From Frankia alni (GTDB lineage: Bacteria; Actinomycetota; Actinomycetes; Frankiales; Frankiaceae), in the NCBI GenBank assembly GCA_026225295.1, contig JAMFSN010000129.1, positions 1 through 36,344 on the forward strand: a stretch of DNA of 36,344 bases. The letters run 5' to 3'. The notes beneath the pieces were generated by a model. It had not been told where the DNA came from. It did not search any database and saw only the letters and a list, made by a program, of their open reading frames with translations. Of the stretch, positions 8,101-13,581 are shown in pieces (position 1 is the stretch's first letter; the number at the start of each line of letters is the position of its first letter). Both the position numbers and the translations under genes were made by a program.

Positions 8101-9158
8101 AGCGGTTTGGCCTGGGTCCCCCGCAGGTCGACGTAGAGCGCCTCGGGGAAGCGGGGGCGCAGCTGGTGCGCGACGTGGACGGCCAGGGCGGTTTTGCCGA
8201 CCCCGGCCTTGCCGGCGACCGCCGCAATCGTGACTCCACCGTCGGCCGCGTCGGTGTCCAACGCCTCCATCAGGCGGGTCCGGATGCGGCCGCGGCCGGT
8301 GAAGTCGCCGATGTCGGGCGGGAGCTGGTACATGCCCTGGCCGGTCGGGGCGGCCCGCGTCGGCCGGTTCAAGGAGCGCGGGGGACTCCAGGCCAGGGCG
8401 GGTGCCCCACGCAGGACGTCCTCCTGGACGCCGCGCAGAAGCGTGGAATCGAGCCCCTGGTCGGCGAGGGCCTCGAGCCCGTCGCGGCACACCTTCGCCG
8501 CTTCGTCGGGCCGGCCGTCGCGGTAGAGCGCTATCGCCAGCTCGCGTCGGAGTCCTTCGTCCCGGGGATGCTCACTGACCAGCACCCGTACGTCGCCGAT
8601 CACCTCGCGGTGGCGGCCCAGCGACAGGTCGGCGGAGATCTTCGTCTTGGCCAGTTCGAGACGTAGATCGCGCAACCGCTGGGCGTGCGCCGCGGCGAAC
8701 GGGAAATCACTGACGTCGGCGAGTGCCTCTCCGCGCCACAGTGCCATGGCTTCCTGCAAAGGAGCGGTCGCCGCGACCGGGTCGCCGTCGTCGAGCGCGC
8801 GCCGGGCTTCGTCGAGCAGCCGCCGGGCCCGGTTCGCGTCGACCTGTTCTGACTCGATCCGCAGGGTGTATCCGCTGCCCTGGCGGATGAGCACCGTCGG
8901 CTCCTCCGCGCCGGACACCTCGATGCGCCGCCGGAGTTCGCTGATGTGCGTCCGCAAGGTGGCCAGGGCTTTGTCGGGAGCCGGGTCGCCCCACACCGCG
9001 TCAATGAGCCGGTGGGTCGGCACGACGTGCCCGGCCTCGAGCAGCAGGACGGCGAGCAGGACTTTGCGTTGCAGCCCGCCGAGCGGCGCGGCCCGGCCGT
9101 CGACGACGACCTCCAACGGCCCGAGGATGTGGAACTGCAGGCGCTGCGCGGAGGTCAT
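5127..9158 (-). CDS. AfsR/SARP-family transcriptional regulator with NB-ARC, TPR and a C-terminal phospholipase-D-like region
   Basis: This is a 1343-residue protein. Start ATG 9158 is chosen because the OmpR-type winged helix begins at once (LQFHILGPLEVVVDGRAAPL) although no ribosome-binding site lies at normal spacing. Residues 1-95 are the DNA-binding domain and about 100-245 the bacterial transcriptional activator domain (ADVSDFPFAAAHAQRLRDLR). The NB-ARC ATPase starts near 290, with P-loop AGKAGVGKTALAVHVA near 314-325 and Walker B VLIILDN. A TPR-rich helical section spans about 780-1110. From about 1120, the segments IQILLLDPDSLAAEQRA and PLTQFIEQRFESLW resemble the PLD-like DUF5919 module found on other actinobacterial regulators; this call is tentative. 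The long inducer-sensing part suggests ATP-dependent activation by a ligand. It is coupled by GTGA to the crtA-like gene, a plausible target. Confidence 0.85.
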   Translation of the reverse strand: MTSAQRLQFHILGPLEVVVDGRAAPLGGLQRKVLLAVLLLEAGHVVPTHRLIDAVWGDPAPDKALATLRTHISELRRRIEVSGAEEPTVLIRQGSGYTLRIESEQVDANRARRLLDEARRALDDGDPVAATAPLQEAMALWRGEALADVSDFPFAAAHAQRLRDLRLELAKTKISADLSLGRHREVIGDVRVLVSEHPRDEGLRRELAIALYRDGRPDEAAKVCRDGLEALADQGLDSTLLRGVQEDVLRGAPALAWSPPRSLNRPTRAAPTGQGMYQLPPDIGDFTGRGRIRTRLMEALDTDAADGGVTIAAVAGKAGVGKTALAVHVAHQLRPRFPEALYVDLRGTQAKPLDPARVLSRFVQTLGVTRAAVPVDLDELIELYHETVANRRVLIILDNAAGEWQVRPLLPASPGNAVIITSRARLSGLTAAHWIVDVLRPDEAVDLLAKVAGADRVANEPEAARDIVGLCGYLPLAVQIAGRKLSGRQHWKLARLVQRLGNERDRLSELEVGDLEVRASFSLSYEGRPEEERRAFRLLALPITADFTPWVAAALLDIDIDEAEDVVDRLADAQLLEPRGIDATGQSRYRFHDLLRAFARERLGETESELVEQREALERLLTAYLTTLDAAVGTFSPGNSQGIGRRRGPSWSIRDPEAAQELVRRPLTWFGIERVNVLSLVEQAYATGMWETTWLLAYSAADLYEFGAHWVDWEQTHTMGLEAARRAGDRLAEATMLSSLGGRALVLAFEQAFWRLDAPGDDPNGQSAVEASGSTLARLEEATERFSHARDIFAALGDTFGEATALHGLADAVRGQGHFGTALEYFERSLSLFRHTVAPVEEARALVCLAMCHGDRHEVGDGVACLSTSLSIARDLENVPLEAYALRRLGDLYRHARQAENALTNYNESLRMLVSLPDPLWEPRILFRRGEILAQINDPVGARRAWQQATTVMRQTGSQELGAAERRISGARSAEPIEFIRGGRLLGDFDPTYFIDRVAASRRLVRILNTWTDLVTDANVAAFGTALGAALDGGALIQILLLDPDSLAAEQRAADLRGTVDVRGLIRENLWRLDALRATTDPTLRARMTVRVYSETPLTAYHRWDNGALVSAFPVGHSSAATTQHETTVDSPLTQFIEQRFESLWSPDGSVSLQDYLRLPLRLTSPEGRPRDYEVAFVEVDELLYVAHEELAGLAERAGPDGLIVELIGTVRHPARRRGRYRLVIPMVEPVGVANRLETKYGVPRRGLARLVDLGTHVAGAPGGPAETFARRGEAMRRAGQALGRGPGPPGHSVIGQPPAPAAEQTSGPPGPFDRPLNVSERWNGQDPGREAGPGLNHRADRP

Positions 9159-9495
9159 GGCTCTGGGTGAAACCGTCCCTTCCCTACCTTCGCCGGCGCG
9201 GGCTGTGGCGTCCGTCGTAGTCGCGGGTGCGGTGACGGCGGAAACCCGATCGTCGCCCACGGCTCCCTGTGTACCGCAGGTTCCTCCCAACGGGTACCGG
9301 TCACCCCGCGGCGGTCGGCGCGGTGAACCGGGCCACCTCCGCGGGTGCCACTTCCCATCCTGGCGGGGGTGCCTCAACAAGGCATCAATGCCGGCCATGA
9401 CGGAACGTGCACCGTGCGTTGAGCACCCCTTGCTCAACTGAGCGTGCCACAAAGACCGGTCGTCGGACCGGGCGGCGGATGACAGGAGGTGGGCG
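9159..9495. other. Divergent intergenic region between the SARP regulator and the gene at 9496
   Basis: No coding region is credible here: the reading frames that cross it are continuations of opposite-strand shadows. It must hold both divergent promoters. The only distinct signal is the dyad at 9418-9438, listed separately, close to the plus-strand gene. No confident -35/-10 pair was identified. Confidence 0.5.
9418..9438. promoter_or_regulatory. Inverted repeat GTTGAGCA-N5-TGCTCAAC, candidate operator
   Basis: Two perfect 8-bp arms, GTTGAGCA (9418-9425) and TGCTCAAC (9431-9438), are separated by CCCCT. The dyad lies 58 bp before the ATG at 9496 and about 260 bp from the regulator start. 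A further partial half-site (CCTCAACAA) occurs near 9372. The layout fits a repressor or activator dimer; an RNA hairpin is the alternative. The binding protein is not known. Confidence 0.45.
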
Positions 9496-10119
9496 ATGGC
9501 CGGTCTGACGATCGTCACCGATGACCAGACCCCGCGGGAACTGGTGTGCTCGCGGGAGAAAAGGACCGGGGCCCGGCTCGTGCTGCCGGCGGATGCCGCG
9601 ACGCTTGAGGCCGTGCGCGCGGACTGGACCCTCCGGGGGGCCGTCGAGTTGTCGCTTGAGGGGCGGGCGCTGGTATTTCGGATAGACCTGGACGGCCGCG
9701 GGGTGCGGGTCACCGACCCGTTCAGCCGGGTGCCGATCGCCGTTTTCCGGCCCGCCCGCCGGAGCCGCGGCACGGTTGCCTTCGCCGACGGCTCGGTCGT
9801 GCGGTGGGTGGCCCCTGACCGGTGGGCATTCGAGTGCGGCTTCGTGACGCTGCGGGGAAGCAATCTCGTTCTGTTCGCCCACGACGGGACCGCGATCATG
9901 CTCGTGGATGAGGTCGACCACGAGGCGGGTCGGGCTCCTGACCCGGCGGTGCTGCTCGCTATGGGCTGGTTCCTGCTCTGGGTGGGGGTCGCGACGTCGG
10001 CATCGGCCGTGAACGCCATGGAGTCGGCGGTCGAGGAGGCCACCGACCGGCGTCCCCACAATGCCGGTCGGATCCGGGAGACGGTGGACGCGGTCGGCCG
10101 CCGGGGAAACGCGGCCTGA
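9496..10119 (+). CDS. Conserved-looking hypothetical protein, possible LURP-one/scramblase-like fold
   Basis: This 207-residue gene starts at ATG 9496 after an excellent AGGAGGTG 5-7 nt upstream. I do not recognise the family with confidence. The body alternates short beta-strand-like segments with turns (ALVFRIDLDGRGVRVTDPF, then GSVVRWVAPDRWAFECG, then GSNLVLFAHDGTAIMLVDEV). This is the look of a LURP-one/tubby-like beta-barrel. A hydrophobic stretch near residues 150-170 (AVLLAMGWFLLWVGVAT) ends the fold and may touch the membrane. The Arg-rich C-terminal 35 residues look cytoplasmic. It is divergent from the SARP regulator and could be controlled by it. An opposite-strand open frame across this gene lacks any recognisable protein and is taken as a shadow. 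Confidence 0.75.
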   Translation: MAGLTIVTDDQTPRELVCSREKRTGARLVLPADAATLEAVRADWTLRGAVELSLEGRALVFRIDLDGRGVRVTDPFSRVPIAVFRPARRSRGTVAFADGSVVRWVAPDRWAFECGFVTLRGSNLVLFAHDGTAIMLVDEVDHEAGRAPDPAVLLAMGWFLLWVGVATSASAVNAMESAVEEATDRRPHNAGRIRETVDAVGRRGNAA

Positions 10120-10251
10120 CCGGCCGGTGGAATAAACGGCCACCGACCCACGGCTCGGGCCGAGGTGGCGCTGGGTTGGCGCATGGGATGCCCCTGGAAT
10201 TGTTCAGGATCACCCAGAGATGATCATGGAATGACAATGCTGACCGCTGGG

Positions 10252-10268
10252 CCGCGACCGGGTCGCGG
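10252..10268. repeat. 17-bp interrupted palindrome
   Basis: CCGCGACC and GGTCGCGG flank a single central G, a perfect dyad 133 bp past the preceding stop codon. It may form part of a terminator or a protein-binding site. Confidence 0.35.
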
Positions 10269-10307
10269 ATGTGTGTCGGGAGTGGTTCGTCCACCGCGCC
10301 ATCTGGA

Positions 10308-10329
10308 GTGATGCGTCTTCGCGCATCAC
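10308..10329 (+). terminator. Hairpin GTGATGCG-N6-CGCATCAC
   Basis: A perfect 8-bp stem (10308-10315 with 10322-10329) closes a 6-nt TCTTCG loop, a stable UUCG-containing tetraloop-like turn. It lies 57 bp before the -35 of the SOS promoter and could insulate it from upstream transcription. No T-run follows. Confidence 0.3.
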
Positions 10330-10385
10330 CCGCGCGGGCTCGTTCGTCCATCTCGTCGGGCCACCCGGTGGGGCCTGGATCGGCA

Positions 10386-10414
10386 TTGACGCTTCCTCGC
10401 GGGCCGGGTTTACT
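10386..10414 (+). promoter_or_regulatory. Sigma-70-type promoter of the SOS mutasome operon
   Basis: TTGACG (10386-10391) and TTTACT (10409-10414) are separated by 17 bp. The predicted transcription start is near 10421, directly beside the LexA box. This arrangement lets LexA block initiation. Confidence 0.65.
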
Positions 10415-10424
10415 GGAACTCGTT

Positions 10425-10438
10425 CGAACACATGTTCG
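10425..10438. promoter_or_regulatory. LexA (SOS) box
   Basis: CGAACACATGTTCG matches the Gram-positive/actinobacterial LexA consensus CGAAC-N4-GTTCG with perfect half-sites. It sits just downstream of the -10 element and upstream of the HEPN-imuA'-imuB-dnaE2 genes, a known LexA regulon in mycobacteria. No other equally good box was noticed in the window; dinB at 18600 lacks one. Confidence 0.88.
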
Positions 10439-10477
10439 CACGATCCATCCGGATCGACAACCGTGAGGAGTGGTCCT

Positions 10478-10639
10478 GTGAACGGACCCGCCATGGATCC
10501 CGCCCGCGCCCGCGCCGGCGACCATGCGATCGACGTCGATCCGGTTGGCGTCGCCCACGTTCAGATCGCCCACGTCGATGTCGGTGACGGTTCCGACGCC
10601 CGGATCACCGACCGGCGCTCCGACCGTGTGCGGGCGTGA
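10478..10639 (+). CDS. Small SOS-promoter-proximal ORF, 53 residues, unknown function
   Basis: A GTG at 10478 follows GAGGAG with 7-8 nt spacing and opens 53 codons ending at TGA 10637-10639, 4 nt before the next ATG. It is the first ORF after the LexA-controlled transcription start, with a leader of about 57 nt containing a CGATCC-N4-GGATCG hairpin (10441-10456). The peptide is acidic in the middle, with Asp/Val/His repeats (VGVAHVQIAHVDVGDGSD) and an Arg-rich tail (RITDRRSDRVRA). I recognise no family. It may be a real small SOS protein, a leader peptide for coupled translation, or an extension region before the HEPN gene. An alternative internal ATG lies at 10493. Confidence 0.5.
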   Translation: MNGPAMDPARARAGDHAIDVDPVGVAHVQIAHVDVGDGSDARITDRRSDRVRA

Positions 10640-10643
10640 CGTC

Positions 10644-11168
10644 ATGGGCATTACAGCACCGCTTCCGGTCCGTACCGCCCCCGTTTCCACCGCCACTTCC
10701 TCCCGCACCCGGCCACCGGTCCGGCTGACACCACCGCCGATCGGACTGCCCCGGCGGTCACGGGACGCTCTGCTGGCCGCCGCCCGCACCGGCCTCACCG
10801 AAGCGGCCCTCGCGCCCGTGCCGGGCGAGCGCTACGCCCTCGCGCATCTGTCTGCTCTGCGGCTGGCCGCCGCGGTACTGGCCGACCGGGCCCAGTCCGT
10901 CCCCGGTCACCGGGGACGCCCGCTGAGCGCCTGGCGGCTGCTCGTCCGCGTCGCGCCTGAGCTTGAGGAGTGGGCGAATTTCTTCGCGGCCGGAGCGGCC
11001 AAGCGGTCCGCCGCCGAGGCCGGTCTCCCGGTGGTGACCAGGCGGGATGCCGACGACCTGATCCGTCAGAGCGAAGCGTTCCTGGAGGTTGTCGAAGTGA
11101 CCCTCGGGTTGCTCCATCAGCCGGTGCTGGGTCCGGTGGACGCAGACGAAGATCAGCGGGTCAGGTAA
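10644..11168 (+). CDS. SAV_6107-family HEPN domain protein
   Basis: Start ATG 10644 gives 174 residues; the preceding frame is open further upstream, to 10524, but those residues look like low-complexity shadow. After a Pro/Arg-rich N-terminus of about 38 residues, the protein is all-helical: [37 protein letters not shown], then WRLLVRVAPELEEWANFFAA and DDLIRQSEAFLEVVEVTLG. This is the pattern of the small HEPN proteins found beside imuA' in many actinobacteria. RYALAH at residues 63-68 is an R-x4-H, the signature of HEPN ribonucleases, though activity is unproven. It lies 2 bp upstream of imuA' and in the LexA-controlled operon, so it should be damage-inducible. A role as a mutasome accessory or damage-linked RNase is inference. 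Confidence 0.75.
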   Translation: MGITAPLPVRTAPVSTATSSRTRPPVRLTPPPIGLPRRSRDALLAAARTGLTEAALAPVPGERYALAHLSALRLAAAVLADRAQSVPGHRGRPLSAWRLLVRVAPELEEWANFFAAGAAKRSAAEAGLPVVTRRDADDLIRQSEAFLEVVEVTLGLLHQPVLGPVDADEDQRVR

Positions 11169-11170
11169 CG

Positions 11171-11875
11171 ATGGCCGCCGCCTCCGTGCTCTCCCCGGTT
11201 CCCCGGATCGGGACCATGGTCCCCGGTGTGGAACGTCACCGGGGACCGGCCGGCGAGCAGCTCCTCCCGGTCATCCCGGGGCTGGCGTCGCTGTTTCCCG
11301 AGGGCGGCCTGCGCCGCGGTTCGACGGTGACCGTCGCTGATTCGACGTCTCTGCTGCTGGCTTTGTTGAGTGGGGCGTCCCGGTCGGGTGCCTGGTGCGC
11401 GGTGGTCGGGATGGCCTCCTTCGGCGCGGTGGCGGCGTCCGAGTCGGGGATCGCGCTGGATCGACTGGCGTTGGTCGCGCAGCCGGGTGCTGCCTGGCAA
11501 TCGGTGACGGCGGCGTTGCTGGATGCCTTCGAAATGGTGGCGGTGTGCCCTTCCACCCGGGTCTCATCCACCGATGCCCGCCGATTGGCGGCCCGCGCCC
11601 GGGAGCGGGGCTCGCTGCTGGTCCCGCTCGGACCGTGGGAAGGAGCCGACCTTCGGCTCTCCGTGACCAGGCAGCACTGGAACGGTCTGGGCGACGGGCA
11701 CGGATATCTGCGCGGTCACCAGGCCGAGATTCATGCGGAAGGTCGGGGGAGTTTTGCCCGCCCCCGGCAGGTCCAGCTGTGGCTGGCGGGTGAGGATCTC
11801 GCCGGCCGACCCGCCGGATCGACCACCGCCGCTCCCCGTTCGGCGGCAGTCGTGGTCCGGGAGGTGGTCGCGTGA
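11171..11875 (+). CDS. imuA': ImuA'-like RecA-fold mutasome accessory protein
   Basis: The 234-residue protein starts at ATG 11171, two bases after the HEPN stop. It has the layout of actinobacterial ImuA': a short N-terminus, then PVIPGLASLFPEGGLRRGST at residues about 35-55, VTVADSTSLLLALLSGAS, and CAVVGMASFGAVAASESGI. The last part continues with LDRLALVAQP. The fold is RecA-like, but the normal P-loop GxxxxGKT is absent (ADSTSLLL occupies the place), as in mycobacterial ImuA', so ATP hydrolysis is doubtful. ImuA' binds ImuB and takes part in damage-induced mutagenesis with DnaE2. Its stop overlaps the GTG of imuB by 4 bp, and the operon has a LexA box. Confidence 0.88.
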   Translation: MAAASVLSPVPRIGTMVPGVERHRGPAGEQLLPVIPGLASLFPEGGLRRGSTVTVADSTSLLLALLSGASRSGAWCAVVGMASFGAVAASESGIALDRLALVAQPGAAWQSVTAALLDAFEMVAVCPSTRVSSTDARRLAARARERGSLLVPLGPWEGADLRLSVTRQHWNGLGDGHGYLRGHQAEIHAEGRGSFARPRQVQLWLAGEDLAGRPAGSTTAAPRSAAVVVREVVA

Positions 11876-13569
11876 CGCCGCCGGTCCGGACGCTCGCGGT
11901 CTGGGTGCCGGACTGGCCGCTCGTCGCCGCCCGGGTTGATCCGGGCACCATCGCGGCGGTACTGCGGGCCGGTCGGGTGTGGGCCTGTACCGGAGCCGCG
12001 CGGGTGGCCGGGGTCGTCGTGGGACTACGGCGCCGGGACGCGCAGTCCCGCTGCCCCGAGCTCCAGCTCATTCCGGACGACCCGGCCCGGGATGCGCGGG
12101 CCTTCGAACCGGTGATCGCGGCGGTCGAAACCGTGGTTCCGGGCGTCGAGGTGATGCGTCCCGGGCTGTGCGTCGTTCCGTCCCGTGGGGGCGCGCGTTA
12201 TTTCGGCGGCGACGATCAGCTGACCGTCCAGGTGCGGCAGATGGTCCGTTCGCGGACGGAGGTGGCCTGTCGGACGGGAGTCGCAGGCGGTCCGTTCGCG
12301 GCCGTCCTCGCGGCGCGCGCCGACCAGGTCGTGCCCCCGGATGGAACGCGGGAGTTCCTGGCCCCCATGCCCGTCGAGCTCCTCGGTCAGCCCGAGCTGG
12401 CCGAACTGCTCCGGCGGCTGGGTCTCACCACTCTGGGGGACGTCGCCCGGTTGCCGGCGCCGGATGTGCTCGCCCGGTTCGGGCCCGACGGCGCCCAGGC
12501 CCATCGACTGGCCCGCGGACGGGACGGCCACTCTCCTACTGCCCGCGTACCGCCGCTTGAGCTGGCGGTCAGTTGCGAGCTGGACCCTCCAGCGGACCGG
12601 GTCGAACTCGCGGTTTTCGCCGCGAAGAATCTGGCCGAGCAGGTGTACGACCGGTTGGTCGACGCCAATCTGGCCTGCACGCGCATCCGCATCGAGGCTC
12701 AGACCGAACACGGTGAACAGTTCGGTCGCGTCTGGCGTCACGACGGCCCGTTGACGGCGGTGGCTATCGCCGAACGGGTCCGGTGGCAGCTCGACGGTTG
12801 GCTGGCCGGTACGGCTCCCGCTGTCCAGCCCACCGCGGGAGTGACCCTGCTCCGCATCGTCCCGGAGGAAGTCGTCACGGCCGCCGGCCGGCAGCTCGGA
12901 TTGTGGGGGGACGGGGGTAGCGCGGCGGCCCGGGTCACCCGGGCGCTCGCCCGGGTCCAGGGTTTGCTCGGGCCGGACGCGGTGATGACCGCGCAGGTGG
13001 TCGGAGGTCGCGGGCCGGCCGAACGGGTCCGGCTGGTGCCGTGGGGAGAACCGCGGACCGATTTCGGGCCCGCGACCTGGGGGCCGGGTGGTTTTCGGCC
13101 GGGTGGTTTTGCGTCAGGCGGTCCCGGAGCACGGAGTTCGGCGCCGGACGACACCAGATCCGGTGACTCCGGAAGTGATGGTTCCGGGTCGGACCGCGAG
13201 GGTCCTGACGGGGCTCCCCGTGTACGGGACGAGCGCAATTCCAAGCCCTGGCCCGGCGCCCTACCAGGGCCCGCGCCGGCAACAGTCCTCCCTGATCCCC
13301 GGCCGGCGGTTCTGTCTGACGCATCCGGTGCTCCGGTCGGGGTGACCGGTCGCTGCGCCGTGACCGCTCCGCCGGTCCGGCTGGTCGTAGCGGGCGGGGT
13401 GGATCTGGAGGTGGTGGCCTGGGCGGGTCCGTGGCCGGTCGATGAGCGCTGGTGGGACAGCGCGACGCACCGCCGCAAGGCCCGATTCCAGGTTGCGCCG
13501 CGGTCCGGTCCGGCGTGGCTGCTCGCGCTGGAGCACGGTCGTTGGTGGGCGGAGGCCGTCTATGACTGA
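11872..13569 (+). CDS. imuB: ImuB, non-catalytic Y-family polymerase homologue
   Basis: The 565-residue protein starts at GTG 11872 (GTGA overlap with imuA'). It has the Y-family layout but lacks the catalytic acids: LAVWVPDWPLVAAR replaces the DMDxFF motif, and the region around VVPSRGGARYFGGD replaces SxDE. The little-finger region follows. QLGLWG near residues 341-346 is the beta-clamp-binding motif through which ImuB docks DnaE2 and ImuA' on the sliding clamp. Residues about 400-490 are a long Gly/Ser/Asp/Pro linker. The final 55 residues (VVAWAGPWPVDERWWD, then ARFQV and WWAEAVYD) are the conserved ImuB C-terminus. Mycobacterial ImuB is about 525 residues, so the linker is expanded here. 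It ends 12 bp before dnaE2. Confidence 0.95.
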   Translation: MTPPVRTLAVWVPDWPLVAARVDPGTIAAVLRAGRVWACTGAARVAGVVVGLRRRDAQSRCPELQLIPDDPARDARAFEPVIAAVETVVPGVEVMRPGLCVVPSRGGARYFGGDDQLTVQVRQMVRSRTEVACRTGVAGGPFAAVLAARADQVVPPDGTREFLAPMPVELLGQPELAELLRRLGLTTLGDVARLPAPDVLARFGPDGAQAHRLARGRDGHSPTARVPPLELAVSCELDPPADRVELAVFAAKNLAEQVYDRLVDANLACTRIRIEAQTEHGEQFGRVWRHDGPLTAVAIAERVRWQLDGWLAGTAPAVQPTAGVTLLRIVPEEVVTAAGRQLGLWGDGGSAAARVTRALARVQGLLGPDAVMTAQVVGGRGPAERVRLVPWGEPRTDFGPATWGPGGFRPGGFASGGPGARSSAPDDTRSGDSGSDGSGSDREGPDGAPRVRDERNSKPWPGALPGPAPATVLPDPRPAVLSDASGAPVGVTGRCAVTAPPVRLVVAGGVDLEVVAWAGPWPVDERWWDSATHRRKARFQVAPRSGPAWLLALEHGRWWAEAVYD

Positions 13570-13581
13570 CGGAATCCGACG

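Larger units (their letters stand above)
10120..10385. other. Non-coding stretch with two hairpins, upstream of the SOS promoter
   Basis: No supported gene lies between the stop at 10119 and the LexA-controlled promoter. Two compact dyads occur: 10252-10268 and 10308-10329, both listed separately. They may terminate transcription from the gene at 9496 or belong to an unannotated RNA. Short open frames on both strands have no ribosome-binding site and no recognisable content. Confidence 0.5.

Noticed and set aside
5145-8666. 1173-codon plus-strand frame opposite the SARP regulator
   Set aside because: The minus-strand protein has complete known domains; the plus frame has none and no ribosome-binding site.
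9159-10184. N-terminal extension of the regulator by 342 residues
   Set aside because: The winged-helix domain begins right at 9158, and the extension is antisense to the gene at 9496 with a strong ribosome-binding site.
13080-13350. Repeat-rich segment of imuB considered as a possible CRISPR or minisatellite
   Set aside because: Units are short and irregular, the frame stays open, and it encodes a flexible linker; no spacer structure.
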